Shown here: positions 14,355-23,388 of the stretch, piece after piece
How the letters are laid out: the number at the start of each line of letters is the position of its first letter
How positions within the stretch are numbered: position 1 is the first letter of the stretch
Source: Niabella beijingensis
GTDB lineage: Bacteria > Bacteroidota > Bacteroidia > Chitinophagales > Chitinophagaceae
Direction of reading: 5' to 3'
DNA: 64,000 nt
Assembly (NCBI RefSeq): GCF_020034665.1
Contig: NZ_JAIQDI010000001.1
Coordinates: forward strand, 2,232,001-2,296,000
Position numbers and translations under genes: made by a program
Notes under the pieces: model-generated
What the model was told of the DNA's origin: nothing
Databases searched by the model: none
Seen by the model: the letters and a program-made list of their open reading frames with translations, nothing else

Positions 14355-14376
14355 GCAGCGGTGCTGGATCTTATTC

Positions 14377-14412
14377 AAAAGCGGTCCGGATAACTCCGGG
14401 GCCGCTTTTTTT
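14377..14412 (+). terminator. Bidirectional terminator between YugP-type and SMP-30-like genes
   Basis: AAAAGCGG (14377-14384) pairs with CCGCTTTT (14402-14409), with inner TCCGG/CCGG pairing, followed by a T-run. In the other direction A-rich sequence supplies a T-run too, so it can serve both convergent genes. Confidence 0.85.
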
Positions 14413-14428
14413 ATCCGCTTTTGCCGGT

Positions 14429-15256
14429 TTATTCCCGCACCAGTTGATATGCCACCACCTTCCTGGCGTTAAAAGTGGGTACGTACAGTATGTTTTTACC
14501 GGGATCATAACCAATATCAGCCGTATTCATTTTTTCTGCATGTGTATCCAAAAGCAGACTGATCTTACCGGAAGCCGTCACATAGAAGATATAACCGCTC
14601 CAGGCGGTAACAATAAGGTCGCCGTTACCTGCCGGTTCAATACCGTCAATACCCTGTGGCAACACAGCTACCAGTGTCACTTCTTTACGCCCATTTATCT
14701 TTTTCAGCTTTTTTCCCTCCGCAAAATAGAGGTCCGGGCCGATCACTTTCAACCCGTTTGCGCCTTTGATACTATCCAGGTACAGGGTGGGTCGCTCCCC
14801 CTCCAGTTTCCATATCCTGGCCTTCCGGGAATCCGCAACAAAGACCGCACCCCGGGCATCCGTGGCAATATCATTTAATCCGGTGGCCCCATCGATATGT
14901 ATCTTTTTTTCTATTGTACCCGTTGGTATATCGATAACGACCACTGCCGAGATATCGGCCACAAATAGCTTATTACCCACCCGTCCCAAACCTTTGGGGG
15001 CATCCAATCCTTCAATCCAGGTGCTGTCGAACTGCTTCCCGTCCGGGCTCAGTCTTCCAACACCGCCCTTTCCATCCTCATCCCATCCACCTCCGTTTAT
15101 AAGGGATACATAAAGAACCTTTGCCTTTACATCCGGCAAAACGGATTCAGGGATGGGAATGATCGTATCTGTTTCCCATAGTTTTTCAAGACGCGGAACC
15201 TGCGCCGTTGCAATACCCGAAATAAAGATGGAGAGCAGCAACCAATTTTTTTTCAT
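14429..15256 (-). CDS. Secreted SMP-30/gluconolactonase-like beta-propeller protein
   Basis: A 275-residue exported protein (signal MKKNWLLLSIFISGIATAQ). The body is a series of propeller-like blades with LYVSLINGG, GLGRVGNKLFVADI, ATGLNDIATDARGAVFVADS and NILYVPTFNARKVVAYQL, as in SMP-30/gluconolactonase/NHL-type proteins. Some relatives are lactonases and others only bind ligands. The second and third segments carry the Asn/Asp positions (GLNDI, ADS) that hold the metal ion in active lactonases. It stands alone, convergent with the YugP-type gene, and the function is not known more precisely. Confidence 0.75.
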   Translation of the reverse strand: MKKNWLLLSIFISGIATAQVPRLEKLWETDTIIPIPESVLPDVKAKVLYVSLINGGGWDEDGKGGVGRLSPDGKQFDSTWIEGLDAPKGLGRVGNKLFVADISAVVVIDIPTGTIEKKIHIDGATGLNDIATDARGAVFVADSRKARIWKLEGERPTLYLDSIKGANGLKVIGPDLYFAEGKKLKKINGRKEVTLVAVLPQGIDGIEPAGNGDLIVTAWSGYIFYVTASGKISLLLDTHAEKMNTADIGYDPGKNILYVPTFNARKVVAYQLVRE

Positions 15257-15561
15257 TGCAATAATTTAAATCACCGGAAAGACCATACAAAGAAACCCCA
15301 TTCCGGCAGGGAGGCGTTCAGTTTGTCTGGCAGTATATTCAGTTATTTTGGCCCTGACGGCTGCCGGCATTTTTTTGAATCCATCAAAAAAAGACGGGAC
15401 GGACTGGTAAAAAAATAAAAAAAACTCCCAAAAGGAGCTTCCTAGTAAAAATTCCGACAACGATTGCGTAATTATTTTTTTTGTGCAGTGCATAAACTTC
15501 TAATTTCATATTCCCTTGCTTGTTACGAATAATAATGATTGATTGACGAATCCATTTAGCT
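15257..15561. other. Divergent intergenic region
   Basis: These 305 bases separate the divergent SMP-30-like and AraC genes. They are AT-rich with a T8 run near 15476-15483. I find no convincing -7 element, repeat or small gene. Confidence 0.4.
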
Positions 15562-16428
15562 ATGAGACCGCAGTTGCTTAAAGTTGCCAACGAACCGCAA
15601 CGTTCGTTCAGCGTCCGGAGGGACCTGGTACCGCATGTGAACAACAAGTGGCACATGCATTCCGAACTGGAGCTCATCCATATCAAAAGCGGAGAGGGCA
15701 CCCAGTTCATTGGAGACAATATCCGGCGTTTCCGCTCCGGGGACGTGGTGCTCGTTGGCCCCAACCTGCCCCATTACTGGAAATTTGATGATTCGTTCTT
15801 TGACGAAGATTCCATCCGCACCACGGATGTGCGGGTAGCGCATTTCGGAGAACTGTTCCTGGGTGGTCAGTTCCTGCAGCTTCCCGAGAATAACGGCATC
15901 CGGAGCCTGCTGGATAAATCGCGGAGGGGTCTGCAGGTGCTGGGGAGCGCCCGCCGCGAAATCGCTGCTATTTTAGAAAAGCTCCTGACAGTTGAAGGCA
16001 GCCAGCGGATCATACTGATGCTTGAAGCACTGGCCCTCCTTTCGGAAGAGAAAAAGTGCGCCACACTTTCTTCCATCGGGTTTAAACCGGATGGTGTAAC
16101 CACGGATAACGAACGGATACAGGCTGTTTTTGACTATTCTATCAAAAATTTCAGACGCAAGATAAAACTGGAAGAGATCGCTGATGTTGCCAATATCAGT
16201 CCGAACTCCTTTTGCCGCTTTTTTAAATCGCGTACGCGGAAAACCTATTCCCAGTTCCTGATCGAACTGAGAGTGGGGCATGCCTGCAAACTGCTGATCG
16301 AAACCAATCAATGCCTGAAGCGGCTTTGTTTTGAAAGCGGATTCAACAACTTTACCAGTTTTCATAAATATTTTAAAATCATTACCGGCAAAAGCCCGAT
16401 GATGTACCAGAAGGAGTTTATGGCCTGA
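15562..16428 (+). CDS. AraC-family transcriptional regulator with cupin sensor domain
   Basis: A 288-residue regulator. Residues 1-110 form a cupin-type sensor (HVNNKWHMHSELELIHIKSG with metal/ligand-type His and Glu, then GDVVLVGPNLPHYW). Residues 185-288 form the double helix-turn-helix of AraC (KIKLEEIADVANISPNSFCRFFK and LCFESGFNNFTSFHKYFK). Such regulators usually sense sugars or sugar acids and control adjacent carbohydrate genes. The only sequence downstream is a decayed GH28-like fragment in the same frame, so its original target has probably been lost. Length and motifs are complete, so it may still act elsewhere. Confidence 0.92.
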   Translation: MRPQLLKVANEPQRSFSVRRDLVPHVNNKWHMHSELELIHIKSGEGTQFIGDNIRRFRSGDVVLVGPNLPHYWKFDDSFFDEDSIRTTDVRVAHFGELFLGGQFLQLPENNGIRSLLDKSRRGLQVLGSARREIAAILEKLLTVEGSQRIILMLEALALLSEEKKCATLSSIGFKPDGVTTDNERIQAVFDYSIKNFRRKIKLEEIADVANISPNSFCRFFKSRTRKTYSQFLIELRVGHACKLLIETNQCLKRLCFESGFNNFTSFHKYFKIITGKSPMMYQKEFMA

Positions 16429-16913
16429 CCCGGGCATTTGCAGCCTCGGATCCAGGTCTGTTATCCGGGGGGTGGTACAACGGAAGAAGCCGCTGCCGAA
16501 ATGCCGCATTCGTCCGGCGAATATTTTGAAATCGGTACACCTCATGCCTATGGTCTGTTTGCGCGGAATATAAAGAACCTTTCCTTATATAACATCCGGC
16601 TGAAAACAATTGCCGTTGACCGGCGACCGGCGGTACTGATGGACAATACAGAAGATGTACAGGTGCTTGGATTAAATGTTCAGGGAGACCGTGAAAGCCG
16701 CTCCGTTGTACGCGTCCGGAATTGCAGGGATGTTTTTATCAGCGCAGCAAGGGTATTGAAAGAAGGAGCTGTTTTTATGGAAGTCGAAGGCAAAAAACAG
16801 CCAATATCCGGCTCGATAGCAGCGATCTTTCCAAAACAGCCAAAAACACCCTGCTGCATAGCGAAGTACCGCAGCACACTGTGAGCATCCGGGACGAACC
16901 GGCAAAAAGCTAA
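16429..16913 (+). pseudogene. Remnant of a GH28-type (polygalacturonase-like) beta-helix protein
   Basis: Starting right after the AraC stop, and in the same frame, the translation gives IQVCYPGGGTTEEAA, then YFEIGTPHAYGLFARNIKNLSLYNIRL. This is the characteristic late section of GH28 pectin-degrading enzymes, where the parallel beta-helix turns read PAYGLYARH and similar. The N-terminal catalytic part is absent and there is no start codon or signal peptide. A second lesion sits in an A6 run at 16792-16797: adding one A restores the frame (KTANIRLDSSDLSKTAKN) to a stop at 16911-16913. It is therefore truncated and frameshifted. The upstream part may have been removed by a deletion joining it to the AraC gene. 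Confidence 0.75.
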
Positions 16914-17035
16914 AATAATTTACAGGTTAGCCAAATACCCGGTACTTTTTTTATAAAGTATTTTGTCATTTGCAGTATGCTTTTTTATGGCCCCTCTGTC
17001 CGTAAAAAAGGATTTAATTACCCTTTTACTTTTTT

Positions 17036-18325
17036 ATGCAACAGAACTTCAGTAAATCATTTTCCCTTCTGGCGGCAGCGATCTGCGGATTGCTCTGTAT
17101 CTCTTTTGTACCTCCCTCCAAAATAAAACCCCGGCCGGGTCAGCAGGCAGCACCCGCACCGATAAAGCTTCCCCAGGGCTTTACAGCGCATACCATTCTC
17201 GATAGCTCCGCAAAAGCAAGAGATATTGTGGTAACTCCCCAGGGCATCATTTATGTTAAATTGTCCCGGCCCAAAAACGGCAAGGCCATCCTCGTTTTAA
17301 AGGAGAGGGCGGACGGAAAGGCGACTGTCACCGGAGGGTTTGGAAATTACAGCGGCACCGGTCTTTATTTAAAGAACGGGTACCTCTTTGCCTCTTCGAA
17401 TGAAGCGGTATTCCGGTATCAGCTGAATGATAAGAATGAGGTCATTAATCCGGAACAACCGGAGACCGTCATCTCCGGATTGAAAATGGGACGGCAGCAC
17501 GAAACCAAATCCATTGTGCTTGATAACGACGGTAATATCTATGTCAATATCGGGTTCCCTTTAAACTCCTGCCAGGAAAAAGACCGGCAGCCCGGTTCAT
17601 TGGGTATCCCGGGGTGCCCCCTCCTGGATTCCGCCGGTGGTATCTGGCAGTTCAGCGCCAGCAAACTCAACCAATCCTATCCTGAAGGTACCCGCTATGC
17701 CACCGGGCTCCGCAATGTGGTAGGGATGGACTGGAACCAGCAAAACAACACTCTTTTTGTAATGCAGCACGGAAGGGACCAGTTGCACGATCTTTTCCCC
17801 GACCTGTATACCCAGAAGCAGTCGGCCGAACTGCCGGCAGAATGCATGTACCGGATTAAAAAGGGAGATAATGCCGGTTTCCCGTTTATTTACTACGACC
17901 CCTTCCAGAAGAAAAAGATACAGGCGCCCGAATATGGCGGTGATGGCAAAAAAGAAGGCAGCGCGGAGTACATTGACCCAGTGGTTGCATTCCCTGCACA
18001 CCTGGCCCCCAACGGACTCTTATTTTACACCGGCAATCAGTTCCCGGAAAAATACAGGAACGGTGCATTTGTGGCCTTCCATGGCTCCTGGAACCGGACA
18101 CCCGAAAAACAGGAAGGTTTTATGGTGGCATTTGTCCCCTTCCGGGATGGTAAACCCTCGGGGGAATGGGAGGTTTTCGCAGACGGCTTTGCCGGTGTTC
18201 CCGAAGTGCTTTCACCAAGGCAGGCACAGCACCGGCCCTGTGGCCTGGCGCAGGGCAGCGATGGCTCCCTGTATGTAACCGATGATGTAAAAGGAACTAT
18301 TTATAAAATCGAATACAAACAGTAA
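17036..18325 (+). CDS. PQQ-dependent sugar/sorbosone dehydrogenase-like protein
   Basis: A 429-residue exported six-bladed propeller protein of the glucose/sorbosone dehydrogenase family. The N-terminus has a signal sequence (FSLLAAAICGLLCISFV). Family landmarks are ARDIVVTPQGIIYV, GLRNVVGMDWN, an HGRDQL motif with the catalytic-type His, AHLAPNGLLFYTGNQFP, FVAFHGSWNR and RPCGLAQGSDGSLYVTDD. Members oxidise sugars with PQQ in the periplasm and pass electrons to cytochromes. No PQQ biosynthesis genes or cytochrome partner lie in the window, so the cofactor state is open. It ends 7 bases from the convergent BatD gene with no terminator between them. Confidence 0.85.
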   Translation: MQQNFSKSFSLLAAAICGLLCISFVPPSKIKPRPGQQAAPAPIKLPQGFTAHTILDSSAKARDIVVTPQGIIYVKLSRPKNGKAILVLKERADGKATVTGGFGNYSGTGLYLKNGYLFASSNEAVFRYQLNDKNEVINPEQPETVISGLKMGRQHETKSIVLDNDGNIYVNIGFPLNSCQEKDRQPGSLGIPGCPLLDSAGGIWQFSASKLNQSYPEGTRYATGLRNVVGMDWNQQNNTLFVMQHGRDQLHDLFPDLYTQKQSAELPAECMYRIKKGDNAGFPFIYYDPFQKKKIQAPEYGGDGKKEGSAEYIDPVVAFPAHLAPNGLLFYTGNQFPEKYRNGAFVAFHGSWNRTPEKQEGFMVAFVPFRDGKPSGEWEVFADGFAGVPEVLSPRQAQHRPCGLAQGSDGSLYVTDDVKGTIYKIEYKQ

Positions 18326-18332
18326 TACGGAA

Positions 18333-19745
18333 TTATAATTTATTCAATACGGCCCGTGTTTTTTCCAGCAGCCGGATCCTGTCGTTGTCCATTCCTCCTG
18401 CAGAATAAATATTCATTTCGATCTCGGTAAGCGTATTGAACACTTCATTCTGAAACGCCTCCGGAACATTCCGGCGGCTCATGCTCTCTTTCAGAGCAGA
18501 CCGGTTGAACAATGCAGCAGCTACCTGGTAGCGCTGTTCAAAATACTGTATCATACCCTGCTTCAGCAATCCGTAGAATGCGTTGCCACTCTTTGAAACA
18601 GCATTTTCAGCGGGTTGCAGCAGCATTTCCACCGTTGCTGCCGGCTGCGATACCGGCGGACTTACCACGGGAACAGGTGCCGGCTGCACCTTCGGAGGCG
18701 CCGCACTGCGAACAGCACGTTTACTTTTTGACCGGCGGATGAGCAACCATACCAACAACAGGAGTGCCACAATCCCCAGTCCGATCAGCAGCATGCCCAA
18801 CCCCTCATTCCGTTCCACTGTGATATTGCTCCGGTCCGGGCCCGGCCTGGCAGCACCCGGCTCTCTTGAATAGAACGTGATCGGGGGATTGTTGATCGTA
18901 TTATACCGGTTTTGCTTGAGGTCGAAATAAGAGAACCTGATGGGCATTATCGTGTAAGATCCTACTTTACCTGCGGTGAAAGGAATGGTAAACACTTTTG
19001 TACCAGGACCGGTCTTGCTGTTCCGGTTGTATTGCTCCTGCACGCTGGCCGGATAAACGACAATATCCCTGGGCCACTCCACAGCCGGCTGCACCACCTG
19101 GCCAAAGTCGCCGGCACCAGAAATGCTTATCTGCAGCGAGCCCCGCTCTCCCGGTGTAAAATTGATCTTGGAAAGATGCACATTCATTTTAAAATCACCG
19201 ACAGCACCATTATAGACGGTTGGGGCCGCATTTGCCGGGGCATCATTCACGGTAATGGCAATGGGTACTGATGCGATCGTCATCCGGTACTCCCCGTTCC
19301 GTAACGGCAGGTTATCATCAATACCGTCCAGCAAGGAGCTCCTGTTGCCGGAGCCATCCACCAGCCGGATGCGGTTATTGATCACCATGGGATCCAGTTC
19401 CAACCTGCCGGTTTCACGGGGGGTAAGCTGTACTTTACGAATGGTATGTACGTCAAAACTTTCGCCGTTAACCGTTTCGCGGCTTACCATCCCATCTCCT
19501 GACGTGATCAGATCCCGGATATCAAATCCCGCAAACTCCGGATCCTTTGACACTTCCGAAACAGATTCCAGGGATGAATAAAGCTTATACGTCACAATGA
19601 TCGGTTCCCCGATATAACAATTGGTCTTGTTCGCATACACATTCAGGTAAATATTGCTTCGCAGTCTTGCCTCCAGCACATTCCGCTGCGCCATTGCCGC
19701 AACCGAGGCCCATACCAGCAGCATCAATAAACCAAATCGTTTCAT
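18333..19745 (-). CDS. batD: BatD family protein
   Basis: The ATG at 19745 gives 470 residues with a signal peptide (MKRFGLLMLLVWASVAAMA); an upstream in-frame start would put 12 charged residues before it. The periplasmic part carries repeated Ig-like domains opening with YANKTNCYIGEPIIVTYKLY, the signature region of BatD ('oxygen tolerance' protein). One transmembrane helix (LGMLLIGLGIVALLLLVWLL) lies near residue 330, followed by a Pro/Val-rich linker and a cytoplasmic helical tail. BatD usually sits in a batABCDE cluster with MoxR ATPase and VWA proteins. Here it is isolated, so its partners must lie elsewhere. Role in aerotolerance is family-level knowledge only. Confidence 0.85.
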   Translation of the reverse strand: MKRFGLLMLLVWASVAAMAQRNVLEARLRSNIYLNVYANKTNCYIGEPIIVTYKLYSSLESVSEVSKDPEFAGFDIRDLITSGDGMVSRETVNGESFDVHTIRKVQLTPRETGRLELDPMVINNRIRLVDGSGNRSSLLDGIDDNLPLRNGEYRMTIASVPIAITVNDAPANAAPTVYNGAVGDFKMNVHLSKINFTPGERGSLQISISGAGDFGQVVQPAVEWPRDIVVYPASVQEQYNRNSKTGPGTKVFTIPFTAGKVGSYTIMPIRFSYFDLKQNRYNTINNPPITFYSREPGAARPGPDRSNITVERNEGLGMLLIGLGIVALLLLVWLLIRRSKSKRAVRSAAPPKVQPAPVPVVSPPVSQPAATVEMLLQPAENAVSKSGNAFYGLLKQGMIQYFEQRYQVAAALFNRSALKESMSRRNVPEAFQNEVFNTLTEIEMNIYSAGGMDNDRIRLLEKTRAVLNKL

Positions 19746-19831
19746 ATTCTTTATTCTCCGTTCCGCCGGAACCGGCAGCATTTACAGGAGGTGCGCAGGG
19801 GTACTGATAAGAGGCACACGTTCCTGTGTTT

Positions 19832-20530
19832 TTATAAATCGCCTAATTGAGGCCTTAAGATAATACTTTCCACGCAGGCGGCAGCCGAAAGCCGTGTAGC
19901 CGTTTCGATCAGCAGTGCAATATCGCCGGCTTCCATGATCCGTTTCTGACTGTTGTCGAAATCTCCCCAGGACGCGGTCATCACCGCACCGGGAAATAGC
20001 GCAGCAACCTTAATGCCATGCGGCTTCAACTCCTCGCGGAGGTTCTGACTGAAGCCGTTGAGCGCAAATTTACTGATACTGTAAGAACCACCTCCCGGAT
20101 ACGCCTGAAGACCGGCCACGGAACAGATATTAAAAATAAAGCCCTTTCTCTGCGCTTTCATTGCCGGTAAAACGGTCCTCGTAAGGTGATAGGCACTGTA
20201 AAGATTCAGCGCCATCTGGCTTTCCAGCACACCATCCGCTTCATCGCTCACGTTTCCCGGCTCAAAAAGCCCCGCATTGTTCACCAGCACATCGGGTGTG
20301 CCCTGTTCCAGCATCCAGTTTCCCAATGCCACAGCCTGCTCCCTCACCGAAAGATCAAAAGCCCTGGCCCGGAATTCGGTATCCGGATACTGGCGCTGAA
20401 GAGCTTCCAGGGTATGGTACAGCTTTACTTCGTTTTTTGATGTAATGAAGATCCTGTTCTCTTTTTTTGCAAACGCCCGGGCAATGGCAAGACCAATGCC
20501 CTGAGAAGCTCCTGTTATTAAAATATTCAT
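19832..20530 (-). CDS. Short-chain dehydrogenase/reductase
   Basis: A 232-residue classical SDR. The cofactor motif is GASQGIG at residues 7-13, the structural NNAG motif follows near residue 87 (LVNNAGLFEPG), the catalytic Ser is in the NICSVAG strand, and the active site is YSISK near residue 150. These features mark an NAD(P)H-dependent oxidoreductase acting on a keto or alcohol group in the cytoplasm; Bacteroidota versions are often annotated as 3-ketoacyl-ACP reductase-like or sepiapterin reductase-like. It is divergent from the ketosynthase-like gene at 20662, and both could serve a fatty-acyl-type pathway, though that link is only positional. Confidence 0.9.
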   Translation of the reverse strand: MNILITGASQGIGLAIARAFAKKENRIFITSKNEVKLYHTLEALQRQYPDTEFRARAFDLSVREQAVALGNWMLEQGTPDVLVNNAGLFEPGNVSDEADGVLESQMALNLYSAYHLTRTVLPAMKAQRKGFIFNICSVAGLQAYPGGGSYSISKFALNGFSQNLREELKPHGIKVAALFPGAVMTASWGDFDNSQKRIMEAGDIALLIETATRLSAAACVESIILRPQLGDL

Positions 20531-20661
20531 GTACTGCTTCTTTTATCCCTGCGAAGTAACTATATTTTTTTTAATGGATTCGTTAAACCCTGAATAGCGG
20601 CCGCACCCGGCTTTTCAGACGCTGTTTGCCCCTTTTTGTTATCTTAGCCCAAATTTTTTGC

Positions 20662-21687
20662 GTGTATATCCATCAACAGTTCTGTATCTCCCCGCAGCAT
20701 ACTGCGAACACTGTAAACCTGGAGGAGTTGATCCCTTCGGCGGACGGAAAACTGGTTGCACTGGAGCCGGCGCTTGAAGGGGTACCGGCAGGCATGCTGC
20801 GCAGGATGAGCAAGGCGGTACGGATGGGCATCGGCGCAGGACTACCCCTTCTGAAAGAAGCAATGCCCGATGGGATCATCATCGGCACAGCCAACGGGGG
20901 AATGGAAGACTGCATCAAATTCCTCAACCAGATCATTGACTATGAGGAAGGGATGCTTACTCCAGGCAATTTTGTCCAGAGTACACCCAATGCCATTGCC
21001 GGGCAGCTCAGTCTTATCACTAAGAACCGGAGTTATAATGCCACGCATGTGCACCTGGGACTGGCATTTGAAAATGCCCTGCTGGATGCACAGCTGTTCC
21101 TGAGAGAACACCCGGGCAATACCTATCTGACAGGAGCAGTGGATGAAATATCCACTTATAATTATAATATCGACCGGCTGGCCGGATGGTATGATCCTGC
21201 TCTGACCAGCACCGGTTTGTTTACCGGCAGCCACCCGGCCACCATTGCAGGAGAGGGTGCGGCCCTGTTCCTGCTTGGCGGAAATGCTGCCGGTGCACTT
21301 GCAGAAATAACGGCCATAGAAACCGTACATACGCCCGATGCACAGCTGGTAACAGTACGGTTCGGTGAACTGCTGGACCGGCTTCCGGTTACCGGTGACA
21401 CCCTGTTGCTTTCCGGGGAAAACGGCGACAACAGGTATCAGCATTTTTATGATGCGCTGGAGTCGCTGGCAGCACCGGTTCCTGTGCTCCGTTTTAAACA
21501 TATAACCGGAGAATACCCCACAGCAACATCATTTGCGGTATGGCTGGCCGTGCATTTCCTGCAAACGGGAAATATCCCTGCTCATTTTCTAAAAAAAGGA
21601 ACCCTTCCCGCAGCTGTAAAGCAGGTGATCATCTATAATCACTATCATGGAAAACAGCACAGCTTCCTGGTGCTTTCAAACAGATAA
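20662..21687 (+). CDS. Ketosynthase-like protein without active-site Cys (chain-length-factor type)
   Basis: A 341-residue protein (GTG start; codons upstream lie in a promoter-like stretch with TATCTTAG at 20640-20647). It has the thiolase-fold landmarks of beta-ketoacyl synthases: GIIIGTANGGMEDC, STPNAIAGQLSLI and the C-terminal GEGAALFLL strand. Where active ketosynthases have the nucleophilic Cys (TACASG), it reads NATHVHLG, so it cannot be a normal condensing enzyme. Such proteins resemble chain-length factors from polyketide, flexirubin or aryl-polyene clusters. No acyl carrier protein or partner ketosynthase is adjacent; the divergent SDR is the only possible associate. Its role is unknown. 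Confidence 0.75.
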   Translation: MYIHQQFCISPQHTANTVNLEELIPSADGKLVALEPALEGVPAGMLRRMSKAVRMGIGAGLPLLKEAMPDGIIIGTANGGMEDCIKFLNQIIDYEEGMLTPGNFVQSTPNAIAGQLSLITKNRSYNATHVHLGLAFENALLDAQLFLREHPGNTYLTGAVDEISTYNYNIDRLAGWYDPALTSTGLFTGSHPATIAGEGAALFLLGGNAAGALAEITAIETVHTPDAQLVTVRFGELLDRLPVTGDTLLLSGENGDNRYQHFYDALESLAAPVPVLRFKHITGEYPTATSFAVWLAVHFLQTGNIPAHFLKKGTLPAAVKQVIIYNHYHGKQHSFLVLSNR

Positions 21688-21716
21688 ACTGCTATCAAGT
21701 GAAACGTGAAATATAA

Positions 21717-21746
21717 AAAGATAAGCCTGCGCTCACATTTATCTTT
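21717..21746 (+). terminator. Possible AT-rich terminator hairpin
   Basis: AAAGATAA (21717-21724) and TTATCTTT (21739-21746) can pair around 14 nt. It sits between the convergent ketosynthase-like and metallophosphoesterase genes. The stem is AT-rich and therefore weak. Confidence 0.35.
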
Positions 21747-21821
21747 TGCTTCTCACGATATTTTGGAGCATGAAGATATGCTGAGCGGCCTCCCCCGCCC
21801 CTACCTGATTCAGCTGACCGG

Positions 21822-22922
21822 CTAGCGGCTGATCCGGTCCATGATCGCTTCCAGCGGCATCTCCTCCAATATTGTACGATCGGGGGTCTCCCCGGTCATT
21901 TTCCATTTGATCAGACGGATCCATCCGTTCTCCAGTTCTATTCCCGTTATATCCCCGTCCGAAAAACAACAACAGCCGGTATTGAAATAAGTAGGCAGCA
22001 TTTTTTTATAATCAAAGGTCAGCAGGTCGAACCGCTTCTGATAGGAATGGGTCTCTTCACGGATCTTTTGTATAGTGGGCTCGTCCTGGGCGTTTTTTGC
22101 AATGTCCAGCTGGCGGTACAACCGTTCGATGTGCGTCAGCGATTCAAAAACCGGCTGATGGGTATGACCGGTGATCAGCAGGATATGATCCTGTTCTGCC
22201 GACCATTCATACATGATCTCATTATGAACGGTCTTCTTATAGGCATTGTTGGACGGCTCATTGGGATTGATCCGCAGGTAGGACTGAAAAGGTCCCCAGA
22301 TCCTGGAGATAAAAAATTTTGTAAACCAGTTCCCATCGCTGTTGGCGTCTCCCTGGTGACCGTGGGTGCAAAAGATGCGCAATTCCTTTCCCTTTATGAC
22401 CGTGTTCAGAATCACCCCTTCGTAGGCTTTCAGCTTCCGGCCGTAAAGGGACTCCAGCTCCAGACCCGCAAGCGGATCATTTCCCCAGTAAAGATCATGA
22501 TTGCCGATAATCTTGATAAAAGCATCCCGCTGTACAAAAGCGGTTTCAGCGGCAAACTGCTCCCGGTTGTTTTTACGCACCCTGTTCAGGGTATTCTCCC
22601 AAAGTTCCTCACAATCGCCGAGGTTGATAAAACGGAACTGCCGCTCATTATAGTAATCCAATGCTGCCAAATAAGTAGTCGCCGCCATCATAAAATCGTC
22701 CGCACCATTACGGGCACCTTTATGCTGATCCGAAAAGATAATGATCCTGTCTGCTGTGCTGTCAAAAGGGAGCACCGGCCCCAGCTTATCCGGATTCTTC
22801 AATATACTATTGAAAAGTTTGGTCAGTGCATCATAGATCCGGGCCTTGTCCGGATTGGAATCAAATTTTCTGGCAGCCCACAAAACAGGTCGTAACAAAA
22901 GAAACCGCAGCAACCGACGCAT
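21822..22922 (-). CDS. Metallophosphoesterase
   Basis: A 366-residue calcineurin-like phosphoesterase. All metal-binding motifs are present in order: SDQHKG (replacing the usual DxH-type first motif), NLGDCEELW, IIGNHDLYWG, CTHGHQGD and ITGHTHQPVF. There is no signal peptide, but the N-terminal FLLLRPVLWAARKF segment may touch the membrane. The middle includes a helical stretch (residues 265-310) with YRQLDIAKNAQDEP. Relatives hydrolyse phosphodiesters or UDP-diacylglucosamine; the substrate is not predictable. A small membrane-protein gene lies 54 bases upstream in the same direction and may share its transcript. Confidence 0.85.
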   Translation of the reverse strand: MRRLLRFLLLRPVLWAARKFDSNPDKARIYDALTKLFNSILKNPDKLGPVLPFDSTADRIIIFSDQHKGARNGADDFMMAATTYLAALDYYNERQFRFINLGDCEELWENTLNRVRKNNREQFAAETAFVQRDAFIKIIGNHDLYWGNDPLAGLELESLYGRKLKAYEGVILNTVIKGKELRIFCTHGHQGDANSDGNWFTKFFISRIWGPFQSYLRINPNEPSNNAYKKTVHNEIMYEWSAEQDHILLITGHTHQPVFESLTHIERLYRQLDIAKNAQDEPTIQKIREETHSYQKRFDLLTFDYKKMLPTYFNTGCCCFSDGDITGIELENGWIRLIKWKMTGETPDRTILEEMPLEAIMDRISR

Positions 22923-22976
22923 GGTTTCAAAATTATATATTCAGGGATTTCACAGACTTATGTGGGATGCGACGCA

Positions 22977-23201
22977 TTACATTCCGGGATATATGGGTCC
23001 GTAGCGCAGCTTTTTAGCGCGTTTGTAATTTCCTTTTTCAGGGTAGATAATATCATGTGCGGTTTCATAGCCTTCATTGGCAGTGTCCAGCAATCGTTTC
23101 ATCGCATTTCTTCTGCGTACTTCACATACCGCACCTGTAACAGCTGACGCAGCGATTCCTAAAAGCACAAATCCTATTAAACGATACGTATTCTTCATCA
23201 C
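22977..23201 (-). CDS. Small single-helix membrane protein (hypothetical)
   Basis: A 74-residue protein with one N-terminal membrane helix (YRLIGFVLLGIAASAVTGAVC) and a charged tail rich in Arg and Lys (EVRRRNAMKRLLDTANEGYETAHDII). It resembles the general layout of YtxH-like small envelope proteins but I do not recognise the family. The reading frame is intact, has ATG starts at either of the first two codons, and lies upstream of the metallophosphoesterase on the same strand. There is no overlapping gene in another frame that would explain it as a shadow. Confidence 0.55.
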   Translation of the reverse strand: MMKNTYRLIGFVLLGIAASAVTGAVCEVRRRNAMKRLLDTANEGYETAHDIIYPEKGNYKRAKKLRYGPIYPGM

Positions 23202-23388
23202 TCAAATATTTATTCATTCATACCCGTAAGATATGAAATAAATGGTAAAAGTTGCGCTGTTTTTTATCATTCCAAAACAAATGATCGTTTGCTTCCAGTG
23301 CCATTTATTAAAATACAAAACTATTTATGAATAAGCCAACTACCACTTAATCAATTGCTAATTCATAATAAATTAACACCCGCGGATC

